Below, piece by piece: positions 17,036 to 25,105 of a stretch of 64,000 nucleotides of DNA (position 1 is its first letter; each line of letters begins with the position of its first letter). Made by a program: the position numbers and the translations under genes. The DNA is from Butyrivibrio sp. NC2002. Lineage in GTDB: Bacteria; Bacillota; Clostridia; Lachnospirales; Lachnospiraceae. The stretch spans positions 62,001 to 126,000 of the forward strand of contig NZ_KL370882.1 in NCBI RefSeq assembly GCF_000702265.1, given 5' to 3'. Below the pieces are notes generated by a model. That model was given only the letters and a program-made list of their open reading frames with translations, searched no databases and was not told the origin of the DNA.

Positions 17036-18172
17036 ATGAACGAACCAAAACTTGCCATACTAAAAAAGATAAACAAACTGGCTATTCCCGGAATACTTTC
17101 CATGATCCTGTCAACTATCTTTACCATTGCTGACGAAGCAATCGTAGGACGTATTGATGTAGATGGGTATACCGCTGTTTCCATATCTGCAAATATCATA
17201 TATCAGGTGATAGGAAATCTTGGCGCTATTTCAGTTGCTTTTACCATTCTTTTTGCCAAAAGCATAGGCCAGAAGGATAAAAAAACATCCGCTCAGATTT
17301 TTAATACAATACTTACCATATCAATTCTGATCGGAGTTGTAGCAGAGGTACTGGCAATTTTCTTTGGAAAAGGCCTCATACATGCAATCTATGGAGTGTC
17401 TGATGGGATCCTTAATGAGGCATACAGTTACCTGGTGATTGCAGGATTAAGCATCGGCATCAACCTGATATGCTTTGTTATGTCAGGCTTCTTTAAGAAC
17501 ATTATGGAACCTAAGATTGCTTTAATAGCAACCAGTGCATCATTACCTGTAAACTTTGTCCTGGATTATGTTTTGGTATTTGGAAAATTTGGATTGCCTA
17601 AGCTCCGAGGATCCGGAGCTGCTATTGGAACCATTTGTGGACTTGTAGTAGAAATAATAATATATGCTTTCTATTTTATTAAGAAAAGCGACTTCCAGTA
17701 CAGCTTTAAAATCAATGGGGATATCCTTAAGAAAACTATGGGATTATTTATTCCTCTGTTAGGGCAGGATTTTGTTGAAAATACAATTTTCGTAATTGTA
17801 ATAGGTGCCATAATATCAAGATACAACACCGTACTATATGCCACCTATTCAGTGATTAATGCGATCATTATTGCCCTGACAACCATTATGTATGCTTATG
17901 CAGGAGCAACCATGACTTTAGTAGGTCAGGCATATAGTTCTGATACAGATAGAAAAGCATGTAACCGTTACCCTAAGTATTCCGCAATGATAGCTGTTTT
18001 GATTTATGCGGTAATCTTAGTAATTACAGTCATTTTCCCAAGCCAGGTCTGCGGCATTATTACTGACCAGTTCGAAATTTTGGAAAAAGCCATACCAGTA
18101 GTTGTGTTCGCACTTTCAGTGCAGATACTGAACATACCATGTCAGGTCAATCCAATCATCTATATATTGTAG
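17036..18172 (+). pseudogene. MATE-family efflux transporter lacking its C-terminal end
   Basis: The 378-residue product shows MATE features from the start (KINKLAIPGILSMILSTIFTIADEAIVGR) through about ten membrane segments. The family normally has twelve segments and about 450 residues. The frame stops at PCQVNPIIYIL, in the middle of the region that continues with the last two helices in relatives. What follows (18173-18311) has no recognisable MATE coding sequence and borders the ToxIN module. The gene was therefore probably cut by insertion or deletion at about 18.17 kb. Activity as a drug/Na+ antiporter is doubtful. Confidence 0.7.
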
Positions 18173-18311
18173 TCGATTGGTTCTTTTGATGGAATATTTG
18201 GTATAAATATTCCAATTATTCCACTCATTCCACGGCTTTTTAGAAGTTTTTGTTGACATTTTGTTGATATTATCCGGTAGCAACCACTTGTTATGAATGT
18301 GGTTACATAAG

Positions 18312-18857
18312 TCATTTTTTCAAAAACTTATCTGCTATCTTCTCTAACTCTGCAAACTTAGAAGATCTCTTCACCAAATTTCTATTTTTATCTGGCTTGT
18401 TTGTCACTAGATCATACACTTTGTTTGCCCTATTCTCGATCGTATCAGCATGATCTCTGCACCATTTTAGCTGCTTTTGCATAAGTTCTTTATGATTTTT
18501 AATCTCGACAGCATCATTCGTGTGTATTGTTAAATCCACTTTCTGTATAACGCTATCTATAACAGGAATCATATTATTGATGTTAAGAACACCTATAAGT
18601 TTACTTGTTCCATCCTCATTTTTCTTACTATCATCAAAAATTTTGATAAAATCAACCTGACTTTTCTTGTTCTGGAATTTAGGTTTTGGCGAAGTAAGTG
18701 GTATACAGTAATGCCTGCCATTGAGAAGTACAACAACTCCAACAAATGGCCTGTTCTCCTTTCCTCTCTGCGGAGATATAGACATAACATTATCATCCGC
18801 ATTGGACAAATCCCTGATATATTTTAAGTCTATGTAGTAAAAGTTCAGTTTCTTCAA
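18312..18857 (-). CDS. toxN: ToxN/AbiQ-family type III toxin (endoribonuclease)
   Basis: The 181-residue product matches ToxN/AbiQ: N-terminal KLNFYYIDLKYIRDL, then RPFVGVVVLLNGRHYCIPL, the catalytic PLTSPKPK (T55, S56, K58) and GVLNINNMIPV. Known members (171-175 residues) cut RNA at A-rich sites and are held inactive by a pseudoknotted repeat RNA. The start is TTG 18857, with AAGGAG 9 bp upstream. Longer starts would run through the terminator and RNA repeats. A hairpin and then tandem repeats lie directly upstream, the standard order antitoxin RNA-terminator-toxin. The module may provide phage defence by abortive infection (family knowledge). Confidence 0.9.
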   Translation of the reverse strand: MKKLNFYYIDLKYIRDLSNADDNVMSISPQRGKENRPFVGVVVLLNGRHYCIPLTSPKPKFQNKKSQVDFIKIFDDSKKNEDGTSKLIGVLNINNMIPVIDSVIQKVDLTIHTNDAVEIKNHKELMQKQLKWCRDHADTIENRANKVYDLVTNKPDKNRNLVKRSSKFAELEKIADKFLKK

Positions 18858-18875
18858 GTAATCATGCTCCTTAAT

Positions 18876-18911
18876 AACAAATAACGAGCTACGTCGCATG
18901 ACGCAGCTCGT
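18876..18911 (-). terminator. Hairpin between the antitoxin RNA and toxN
   Basis: On the minus strand ACGAGCTGCGTC pairs with GACGTAGCTCGT (18911-18884, one G:U pair) around a 4-nt loop, followed by a T-rich stretch. In type III modules a leaky terminator here sets the antitoxin:toxin transcript ratio. Confidence 0.8.
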
Positions 18912-18927
18912 AAAAATCCTTTTCGCC

Positions 18928-19050
18928 GGTAGGGCTCCCGTCTTAATAAAGTTCCCATTTGTTTTATATGGTAGGGCTCCCATCTGATAAAGCTCCCGAT
19001 TATTTTATATGGTGGGGCTCCCATCTGATAAAGTTCCCATTTCGCTTGGT
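18928..19050 (-). ncRNA. toxI: Type III antitoxin RNA (ToxI-like), about three tandem repeats
   Basis: Three tandem units lie at 18928-18969 (42 nt), 18970-19010 (41 nt) and 19011-about 19050 (partial). On the transcribed minus strand each carries GGGAACTTTATCAGATGGGAG and CCCTACC-type segments separated by an A-rich ATATAAAA stretch. Repeats of 34-44 nt directly before a ToxN-like gene define type III antitoxins, which fold as pseudoknots and bind the toxin one repeat per monomer. GGGAG/CTCCC-like complementarity could make the pseudoknot stems. ToxN probably cuts at the A-rich linker. Confidence 0.85.
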
Positions 19051-19083
19051 AAGGAAACCAATACATCTCTTCGATGTAACTAA

Positions 19084-19112
19084 ATACTAACATCTCCAAA
19101 CATATGTTGCAA
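19084..19112 (-). promoter_or_regulatory. Promoter of the ToxIN module
   Basis: On the minus strand TTGCAA (-35, 19112-19107) and TAGTAT (-10, 19089-19084) are separated by 17 bp. Transcription would begin near 19077 and run into the antitoxin repeats. Confidence 0.7.
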
Positions 19113-19144
19113 TATCAAAAATACACAAATAATTTTCATTATAG

Positions 19145-19258
19145 TTAGACGTGATTACATTCCCCTATTGCCGTTAAACGGCTATGCGCTAACTTTGTGT
19201 ATGCATCAATCCAGCCACGTTCTTCAGCAGTAGTATCAAGCAAACCTCTAATAATCGA
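19145..19258 (-). pseudogene. Short coding remnant of unknown origin
   Basis: A minus-strand frame without a start encodes RGLLDTTAEERGWIDAYTKL and a further 17 residues before TAA. The composition is protein-like, but the piece is too short to name. It lies between the ToxIN promoter and the lipoprotein gene and may mark a recombination boundary. Confidence 0.3.
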
Positions 19259-19263
19259 TTAGT

Positions 19264-19926
19264 TTACTCACCCAAGGACTCCAGATATTCAAAATATTCA
19301 ATATCTCTAAGCTCCTCTTCTGCATATTCTCTGCCCATCCATCCGGCGCAGCACAGATATTCAACAACATTATCATACTCTGGGAACTTCCATTTTCCTT
19401 CTATTATTTCCAGCAGACTCCCATCTGCGCGAAAGTCCTCAATTTGACATTTATTATATACATTCAGATTATGCTCATCCGTTCCGCACCAGAAATCACC
19501 TGTCTCGGCATCAAACACCATAGTCTTATACTTTCCGGTTAGTCCAGGTAAGGCTTCATTTTCGCTGTAATTGGCGATGACATAATGTCCAGTTTTTTCT
19601 TCGATAAAATCATCTATCGACACATTGGCTGCCTGCTTTTTATACTGATCACTATTTTCAGATACAGTTCTGTATGCCCGAAAAGCTGCCTCATACATCC
19701 AGTTATACTTATAATAATCATTTAGCGTATTAACCATTTCGTGGCTATACATGGATTTAGAAACATTAGGATCCTCAAAAGAAAGGAACGTAACTTTTGA
19801 TATTTTTGAAAAATCGATTGTCAGATTATTATCTACAACTATTTCTTCTGTCACCATGTTTCCGCATCCAGAAAGCGCCAATATCAGAGCCAATGCACAT
19901 ACCACCGGAAAACATTTATTCTTCAT
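19264..19926 (-). CDS. Lipoprotein of unknown function
   Basis: The 220-residue protein has a clear lipoprotein signal (MKNKCFPVVCALALILALSG, then C at about residue 22). The mature part is acidic and rich in Asp/Glu/Tyr, with no named domain. ATG 19926 is chosen because GGAG lies about 9 bp upstream; in-frame ATGs just upstream overlap that site. It is the last gene of a probable operon with the GGADGPT protein (20616-19948) and the C39-like protein (21589-20633). The locus looks like a cell-surface cassette. Confidence 0.65.
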   Translation of the reverse strand: MKNKCFPVVCALALILALSGCGNMVTEEIVVDNNLTIDFSKISKVTFLSFEDPNVSKSMYSHEMVNTLNDYYKYNWMYEAAFRAYRTVSENSDQYKKQAANVSIDDFIEEKTGHYVIANYSENEALPGLTGKYKTMVFDAETGDFWCGTDEHNLNVYNKCQIEDFRADGSLLEIIEGKWKFPEYDNVVEYLCCAGWMGREYAEEELRDIEYFEYLESLGE

Positions 19927-19947
19927 ATATACCATCTCCACTCTGTC

Positions 19948-20616
19948 TTACATACTGAGTTCTAAAATCAGATCCTTATATCGCTGTGTCTTATTTTTGA
20001 TATCCTCTTCTGAAACCCCATAGTATTTATAGACATCCTTATAGATTTTACGCCACTTTCTGATATAACCATTACTCCCCTGGGCATTGCCGCCAAAATA
20101 GGCGTAGTTGCGCTCAATTATGATATCCATTGAATCATTGATATCTTTTCCTGTCTTGATGTATCTATGGTAATCGATATCAAACACTTCCCTAGGTATA
20201 CTCTCAGCTATTTCACGCTCTTTATCAGATTTCTCCTGGAGCTTTCTCATAATCACCGCAGAGTCCTCTGATGGATCAAGATCAAAATCAATTTCCTGCC
20301 CTTCTACCAGATCCGGCCTGTGCTCGAAAAGAAAACTCGTACGCATCTGCTCATATTCTTCAATAAAAAGCGAATCCGTCCTATCCGCTTCAACAAAACC
20401 ATATCTGCTTTTCAGATACTCCTCGATCTCTTCAATAGTATGCGTTCCCGGTACTATTTTTTTCTCGATGAGATGCCTTTTTGTTCTGTTGATAAATCTC
20501 TGTATTCTCTGCTGAAACGTTGGCTTATGTGTTTTGTCTGCAAAAAATATGGTAGTTGGCCCATCAGCGCCACCTATGATTTCTGGATCTTCATATTCTT
20601 TCTGTTCTTCCATCAT
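19948..20616 (-). CDS. Unknown protein with an N-terminal IIGGADGPTTIFFA motif
   Basis: This 222-residue protein is mostly charged and helical and has no signal peptide or membrane span. Residues about 10-24 (EIIGGADGPTTIFFA) match a short motif known from the beta subunit of sodium-pumping decarboxylases, where it lies in a transport helix. Here it stands alone near the N-terminus of a soluble protein, so homology to that pump is not implied. AAGGG before ATG 20616 supports the start. It lies 16 bp after the C39-like gene and 21 bp before the lipoprotein gene. Confidence 0.6.
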   Translation of the reverse strand: MMEEQKEYEDPEIIGGADGPTTIFFADKTHKPTFQQRIQRFINRTKRHLIEKKIVPGTHTIEEIEEYLKSRYGFVEADRTDSLFIEEYEQMRTSFLFEHRPDLVEGQEIDFDLDPSEDSAVIMRKLQEKSDKEREIAESIPREVFDIDYHRYIKTGKDINDSMDIIIERNYAYFGGNAQGSNGYIRKWRKIYKDVYKYYGVSEEDIKNKTQRYKDLILELSM

Positions 20617-20632
20617 TTGCACCCTTTAAAAA

Positions 20633-21589
20633 TTATAATCTGTACATCCATACACTCTTCATCTGTGAAACCAGCGTATCCACATCCCATTTCTTAGCAC
20701 TGTTTTTAGGACTGTTAGGATCATTTACAGTCACTAGCCCATTCTCATCGATCCCTGTCAGAACAATGAAATGTCCGGTATATGTGAAATCCCCGGGCTT
20801 CATCGAGCATATCATAGGGGAATCATCCGAAAGATTGTCTCTTATATATTCTGCTGAAACACTTCCGTCAGATACAGTAAGCCCATAATGCTCAGCTCCT
20901 GTTGTCATGATATCCCAGGATGTTCCCTGACCATATGTGTATAGTCCCTGCTCCGCTGCATAGTTTCCAACAACATAGGGATTTATTGATGCATCTTGCT
21001 TTAATCCACAGGCAACCATTGCAACACATGTCGGTCCGCAGCCAGCCACGCCTATATAATTGCCGCCATAGTCACGGTAACCCCATCGCTTGTCCCACTG
21101 AATGAACAGCGGAATCCTCTTCTCGGACATATCTGCAGTAACATCCATGTCAAAATCTACGTCCTTAAGCTCCATGAAATCCTGTACATATTCCCTTGCT
21201 TCAGGATACTTTTCACCAAATTCCACTACATTCTCAGGAACAGTTTCTATCACCGGTTTTCTATGAAAACATGTAACGCCCACAAATAAAACAGCGCTTA
21301 CAATAGCAAGTGTAAAAGCAGCTACTAATACCGTTTTACGCTTATTAGTTTTATGAACTCTCGGCTTAACCTCAGCATCACGCTGTACGTTTTCATTGTT
21401 TTGCCCCTTTGCTTTTGACCTGAAAACACCTGCAACTATAAAAAGAATAGACCCTATTCCAAGTAAAGCAAACGCGATTGTATCTGTAAGCCAAAGCGGC
21501 ATAAATATCCAATCAACTAAGATAAGGCTGCCCATAATGGCAGCCTGAAAAATAATAAGTTTAATAATCCCCAATAAAATCTTCTTCAA
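20633..21589 (-). CDS. Membrane-anchored C39-like papain-fold peptidase
   Basis: The 318-residue protein has two N-terminal membrane segments, a third near residue 90, and an outer C39-like (Peptidase_C39_2) domain from about residue 150. Catalytic features are Q in FIQWDKRWG, the cysteine in AGCGPTC, the histidine in TGHFIVLTG and N-D in TVNDPNSP. It is not an ABC exporter: no transporter ATPase domain follows. A cell-wall or peptide-cleaving role outside the membrane is likely. The start is TTG 21589 with AGGGA upstream. It probably leads the operon that continues with the next two genes. Confidence 0.8.
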   Translation of the reverse strand: MKKILLGIIKLIIFQAAIMGSLILVDWIFMPLWLTDTIAFALLGIGSILFIVAGVFRSKAKGQNNENVQRDAEVKPRVHKTNKRKTVLVAAFTLAIVSAVLFVGVTCFHRKPVIETVPENVVEFGEKYPEAREYVQDFMELKDVDFDMDVTADMSEKRIPLFIQWDKRWGYRDYGGNYIGVAGCGPTCVAMVACGLKQDASINPYVVGNYAAEQGLYTYGQGTSWDIMTTGAEHYGLTVSDGSVSAEYIRDNLSDDSPMICSMKPGDFTYTGHFIVLTGIDENGLVTVNDPNSPKNSAKKWDVDTLVSQMKSVWMYRL

Positions 21590-21620
21590 TACGAATCCCT
21601 AGCTCTTTCTACTTTTGCCA

Positions 21621-21790
21621 TCACGAATTTTCACTCAGGTATATTGAAACCCTGCTCTGAATGATACCGGCTACTTCTTCAGCGCTCTTTTGGTCTGCAA
21701 AATATGCGCCGGCTTCTTCTGCAATGATAGAAGTGATGGCTCCATCATCCTGATATGCTTTGGTTGTGGTCCTTACCAGGTCAGCAATCT
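21621..21790 (-). pseudogene. ABC sugar-binding protein, C-terminal remnant
   Basis: The minus-strand frame ending at TGA 21621-21623 encodes TSIIAEEAGAYFADQKSAEE followed by VAGIIQSRVSIYLSENS. This is the conserved C-terminal end of large Lachnospiraceae extracellular solute-binding proteins. The rest of the gene (about 400 codons) is absent; sequence upstream of about 21790 no longer matches. It is a fossil of a lost sugar transporter gene. Confidence 0.65.
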
Positions 21791-21870
21791 GTCTTTATAC
21801 GCTTTATTATCCCCTTTTTCATACTTAAATGCCTTCCATACCATTGTTTTAACCAGTTATGTAATAACAA

Positions 21871-21905
21871 AGCCTTGTAGAAGCCGTAACTTACAACAAG
21901 GCTTA
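21871..21905 (-). terminator. Hairpin terminator downstream of the 21914 lipoprotein gene
   Basis: AAGCCTTGT (21871-21879) pairs with ACAAGGCTT (21897-21905) around a 17-nt loop. On the minus strand the stem is followed by a T-rich stretch, and it lies 9 bp after the lipoprotein stop codon. Confidence 0.6.
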
Positions 21906-21913
21906 TCTATTAT

Positions 21914-22381
21914 TCATTTTTTAATAATGGAGTTTACACAATCAGCTGCACCACATCCAAAATGAATAACTTGCGATGATTCATATTCACCAGTTTCAGC
22001 AGCCGTTTCTTCTAGTTCACCTTTTTTTATGATATACTTTTTTACTCCAGTGTTATCTCCAGCCCATATAGCGTCCTCTGTAAAAGAGAGCGGATATGCT
22101 GTGCTCAGACTTTCTATAGTTCCTAAGTCTTTCACCTCATTGTTATAATAGTAATAGACTTTGCATTGAACAGCAGCTGAGCTTTCAATACCTGCATCAT
22201 AAACATGTTCTGTTGTAACTAACACATTTTCAGGATATTTCATTTCAAGAAAGGCATAGGCACCATCATCACCCAAATTAGCAATTATTCCAGCTTCCTC
22301 ATATGTACCATTATTCTTGTTTCCACAACCAGAAATTATAATCATCAGTAATATTACTGCTAAGAGTTTATATATTTTCAT
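21914..22381 (-). CDS. Lipoprotein of unknown function
   Basis: The 155-residue protein begins with a lipoprotein signal (MKIYKLLAVILLMIIISG, then C19). The mature part contains an AYAFLEMKYPENVLVTTEHV-like segment and two cysteines near the C-terminus (FGCGAADC). No named domain is recognised. Its start lies 14 bp inside the 3' end of the XRE regulator gene, with AAGGAG 8 bp upstream, so the two are translationally coupled. The regulator may sense or control this lipoprotein (inference). Confidence 0.7.
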   Translation of the reverse strand: MKIYKLLAVILLMIIISGCGNKNNGTYEEAGIIANLGDDGAYAFLEMKYPENVLVTTEHVYDAGIESSAAVQCKVYYYYNNEVKDLGTIESLSTAYPLSFTEDAIWAGDNTGVKKYIIKKGELEETAAETGEYESSQVIHFGCGAADCVNSIIKK

Positions 22382-22889
22382 TCTTTTTCTCCTTCAAGAT
22401 ATTTATTAATTCAATAGTAAGCATAATTCCACCTATAGCAATCAATATAACTGCTGGAATAAAAAATGGTGTAGTTTCTAAAGAAACATTTGCATATTCG
22501 CCCGTAGATATAGCTCTATACAGAATGTATTCAATATTTAATGTTGTATACCTAATCGCAAATATGAATATCAATGCTAATAAACCTATCAGTAAGAAAA
22601 AGACACTACTCATGAACATAATTAGATTACGTTGATTCCGCTTATTAACCTGTATAATGTCTTCAAGTGATATAGTTTTACTTTTTTCCATTTTTCCCTC
22701 CTTAAATAAATCATCCAAGGAAATCTGAAAGACCTCGCAGAAACTAATTGCCATTTCTAAATCCGGGACAGATAATCCCTTTTCCCATTTTGAAATTGTC
22801 TGCCTTGATACATTGAGCTTATTGGCAAGTTCCTCTTGTGTCATTCCTGAAATCTTTCTGATTTCTTTTAGTTTTTCATATGTCTTCAT
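22368..22889 (-). CDS. XRE-family regulator with a C-terminal membrane domain
   Basis: The 173-residue protein has an N-terminal XRE helix-turn-helix (MTQEELANKLNVSRQTISKW, with the E-K-G-x-S-x-P-D-L motif following), a linker, and two membrane segments (about 92-112 and 140-160). Membrane-bound XRE proteins of this layout are common in Clostridia and usually control the gene beside them. AAGGAGG lies before ATG 22889. It overlaps the lipoprotein gene at its 3' end. A second, larger protein of this kind lies at 23299-24183. Confidence 0.85.
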   Translation of the reverse strand: MKTYEKLKEIRKISGMTQEELANKLNVSRQTISKWEKGLSVPDLEMAISFCEVFQISLDDLFKEGKMEKSKTISLEDIIQVNKRNQRNLIMFMSSVFFLLIGLLALIFIFAIRYTTLNIEYILYRAISTGEYANVSLETTPFFIPAVILIAIGGIMLTIELINILKEKKNENI

Positions 22890-23298
22890 TCGGAGCCTCC
22901 TTATGCTTCAATGTTATTGACTATCCTATAATAAAGCTAGCAATGCAGGTTAACATGCATGTAAAAACACGTTGCACCAGCTAAATTTCTGATATTTATG
23001 GACCTACGCTCTTAAGAAAAATATCATTCTTTCCAAAAACTTATAATAAAATAGGAAACAATCAACACAGTAATAAAAGCTGATTGCGTACATAAGTACA
23101 TAATATTTAACATTTTCTATTCCTTAATCAAAACAAGACTGCCATAACAACATGGCAGCCTACGCTAATCATAATAAATGTAACCAGTATAATGTTTTCA
23201 TCCCCCAATGCCTTCTCCAGTAAAAATATTCCCCTCAATAATCTTATCAGAAAATTAAAGTATTAAAAACTCACTTATTGCGGATTATTAAATGTAGC
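22890..23298. other. Intergenic region between two XRE genes
   Basis: No gene is supported here. The right part holds the hairpin CTGCCAT-N6-ATGGCAG (23139-23158), which is followed by a T-rich run on the minus strand and fits a terminator for the XRE gene at 23299-24183. The rest is AT-rich and probably carries the promoter of the 22889 gene. Confidence 0.5.
23139..23158 (-). terminator. Hairpin terminator downstream of the membrane XRE gene
   Basis: CTGCCAT and ATGGCAG form a 7-bp stem around AACAAC. On the minus strand TCTTGTTTTGATT follows. It lies about 140 bp after the stop of the 23299 gene. Confidence 0.5.
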
Positions 23299-24183
23299 CT
23301 ACAATCTTTTTCTTCCATTCACTTTATATCGAATAGCCAACACAAGCATAAGTGCACCGTAAACTATAGCTGTATATTTAGCAAAAACATAAATAAATAC
23401 GTCCCCAGTAGTCAGCTCACTAAGCAGCGCCTCATATATCAGCTCCAGGTTAAGTACTACGAGTGAGGCATATGCAGTAACCGGAAAGCTCACGTCATCC
23501 TTTATGCTCCTGAAAATCTCAATTGAAATGATCAGAAGATTCAATAGAAAAACTACAAGAAACTGTTTTTCAATAAATGGCCCAACCTGCACAGGCTCCA
23601 TACCAAAAGGCATCACACCATGCATGATCTTTAAGATGCACCAGCCAAACATAAGAGAGCTATATACTCCGCTTATTAGGGAAGCTGCAAATCTTGCAAG
23701 ATCTGGCCTGGATAGAATCCTCATTGAGAGCTTCCCTCTCGAAGAAATCATCATAAATATGACCATAGCAGCCATGATAGCAAGGATTAATGGATAAAAA
23801 TCTGCATAAAGTGGGAAAATCGACGGTCCATGGAATATGCCATAGCCAGCCATGATGATAATAATTCCATAAATGATAGAAACAAACGCCCTAAGAAGCA
23901 TCCTTACTTTCTGCCTGCGCTGCATTTTTAATGTTTTAAGAAGTTCATTAAGAGCAGCTTCCGTGGTCATTTGATTTTTGCTGCCTACGACAATTTCTTC
24001 TATACTGATATCAAGAGCATTTGCAAGATTTTCAATTACACCAACATCAGGAAAACTGGCTCCTTTTTCCCACCTCGAAACAGCCTTGTTGGTTACTCCA
24101 AGGATATCCCCCAGTTCAGCCTGGGTGTATCCTTTCTTTATTCTTGCATCTTTGATTACCTGACCTGTTTTTTGCTTGTCCAT
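23299..24183 (-). CDS. XRE-family regulator with a multi-span membrane domain
   Basis: The 294-residue protein has an N-terminal XRE helix-turn-helix (KKGYTQAELGDILGVTNKAV followed by SRWEKGASFPDV), a helical linker (about 70-95), and six predicted membrane segments (100-285). The pattern is typical of Clostridial membrane XRE regulators that sense envelope stress or peptides; the signal is unknown. GGAGGG lies 6 bp before ATG 24183. It is monocistronic as far as can be seen. Confidence 0.85.
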   Translation of the reverse strand: MDKQKTGQVIKDARIKKGYTQAELGDILGVTNKAVSRWEKGASFPDVGVIENLANALDISIEEIVVGSKNQMTTEAALNELLKTLKMQRRQKVRMLLRAFVSIIYGIIIIMAGYGIFHGPSIFPLYADFYPLILAIMAAMVIFMMISSRGKLSMRILSRPDLARFAASLISGVYSSLMFGWCILKIMHGVMPFGMEPVQVGPFIEKQFLVVFLLNLLIISIEIFRSIKDDVSFPVTAYASLVVLNLELIYEALLSELTTGDVFIYVFAKYTAIVYGALMLVLAIRYKVNGRKRL

Positions 24184-24292
24184 GGTTGTCCCTCCAATTT
24201 CATTCTCATACGAGCAAGCAAAAACTTCAATCTACTGTAGCGAGAACAGGCTTAAATACTGTGATTTTCTCCATCCGCATTTCACAAGTACT

Positions 24293-24739
24293 TTATTCAG
24301 CCTCATATGTATTCTCAATATCAAGCAGCCACGGAAGTATAAAAATCATTCCTATCTGTACTATAGGATCTGGGAACCCATCTTCAACAAGATCAACTTC
24401 CCCTTCCACATATACATTAAAGTCCGGGGCCAGTTCTATTCCTTTCTGCTCCTTATCCCTCTCAATTATTTCCCCACATACATGGAAAAAGCCTCCACCA
24501 AAAATACCTTTTCCTCCATTCTTTTGGCAAAACCAATATGTTTCGCATACTTTCTTAGGAACTACCCCTATCTTCTCGAAAAATGCAGCGACTTCTTGTG
24601 GCATTACATCACAAAACTTTATAAAGTTTCTGCATCCATCACACATACAGTCTATCTCCACGGAATTGTCTGAATAGTAAAATTTCCTGGTTCTTTTTAC
24701 ATCAATATCTACAACTGTCCCATTGAAATCTATAATCAT
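24293..24739 (-). CDS. Unknown protein with cysteine pairs (148 residues)
   Basis: The product has no signal peptide or membrane span. It contains CMCDGCRNF near residue 33, a third site CDV, and later CETYWFCQKNGG and VCGE, so up to seven cysteines might bind a metal. It ends in an acidic tail. The family is not recognised; immunity-protein-like small proteins often have this size and acidity, but this is speculation. The ribosome binding site is weak. The neighbours on the left are a membrane XRE regulator and on the right a decayed toxin-antitoxin locus. Confidence 0.55.
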   Translation of the reverse strand: MIIDFNGTVVDIDVKRTRKFYYSDNSVEIDCMCDGCRNFIKFCDVMPQEVAAFFEKIGVVPKKVCETYWFCQKNGGKGIFGGGFFHVCGEIIERDKEQKGIELAPDFNVYVEGEVDLVEDGFPDPIVQIGMIFILPWLLDIENTYEAE

Positions 24740-24765
24740 TTTTCTGTCTCTTTAATCTTTTCAAA

Positions 24766-24945
24766 TTAAGCCAAACGAAATTTAATAGGAAGCAAAATCG
24801 CAGTAATAATAAATCCATAAAACGGTGGCAATAAAATACAAATTATTCTTCCATCATCAAGTAAGTCTGAGCCAATTCCATACACCAAGAAACAAAGTAC
24901 ATAAACTATTCCTCCTATCCCATATATGCTAGTTTTATTCTGTTT
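24766..24945 (-). pseudogene. Two-span membrane protein fragment without a start codon
   Basis: A minus-strand frame reads TSIYGIGGIVYVLCFLVYGI, then a short loop, then LLPPFYGFIITAILLPIKF, and ends at 24766. This looks like a small membrane protein, but no ATG, GTG or TTG with a ribosome binding site opens it. It lies immediately after the truncated PemK-like frame. Confidence 0.35.
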
Positions 24946-24948
24946 ATG

Positions 24949-25105
24949 CTATTTATATGGATTATCTTTATCTTTACTTGTAACATACATTGCTAAAATA
25001 GCAATAGTATCATCATCTACAACTATAGCAGGTCTTCTCTTTTCAACATCCTTATCCCCATAAGGAAAGTGAATCCACCACACCTCACCAACGTTATACT
25101 TTCCC
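24949..25105 (-). pseudogene. PemK/MazF-family toxin, truncated
   Basis: The frame encodes KYNVGEVWWIHFPYGDKDVE, then KRRPAIVVDDDTIAILAMYV, then TSKDKDNPYK and a stop. This is the N-terminal half of a PemK/MazF-type mRNA interferase, including the conserved G-E-V-W-W-x-x-F-P and R-R-P-A-I-V segments; the second half (about 60 residues) is missing. There is no proper start: in frame upstream a TGA comes within three codons. The overlap with the antitoxin stop and a run of five A suggest a frameshift as well. It should be inactive. Confidence 0.7.

Noticed and set aside
18858..18983. N-terminal extension of the toxin from ATG 18983
   Set aside because: The extension would be translated from the antitoxin repeats and through the terminator hairpin; TTG 18857 has the proper ribosome binding site and matches the family's start.
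19948..20616. Subunit of a sodium-pumping decarboxylase
   Set aside because: Only the short GGADGPT motif matches; the protein has no membrane segments.
20633..21589. Bacteriocin exporter (C39 ABC transporter) that could process the leader peptide
   Set aside because: Only the papain-like domain and membrane anchors are present; there is no ABC transporter ATPase, and the gene is 33 kb from the leader peptide gene.
24176..24677. Two long overlapping plus-strand ORFs of about 164 codons
   Set aside because: They are antisense to the 148-residue cysteine-containing protein and have no ribosome binding sites or motifs.
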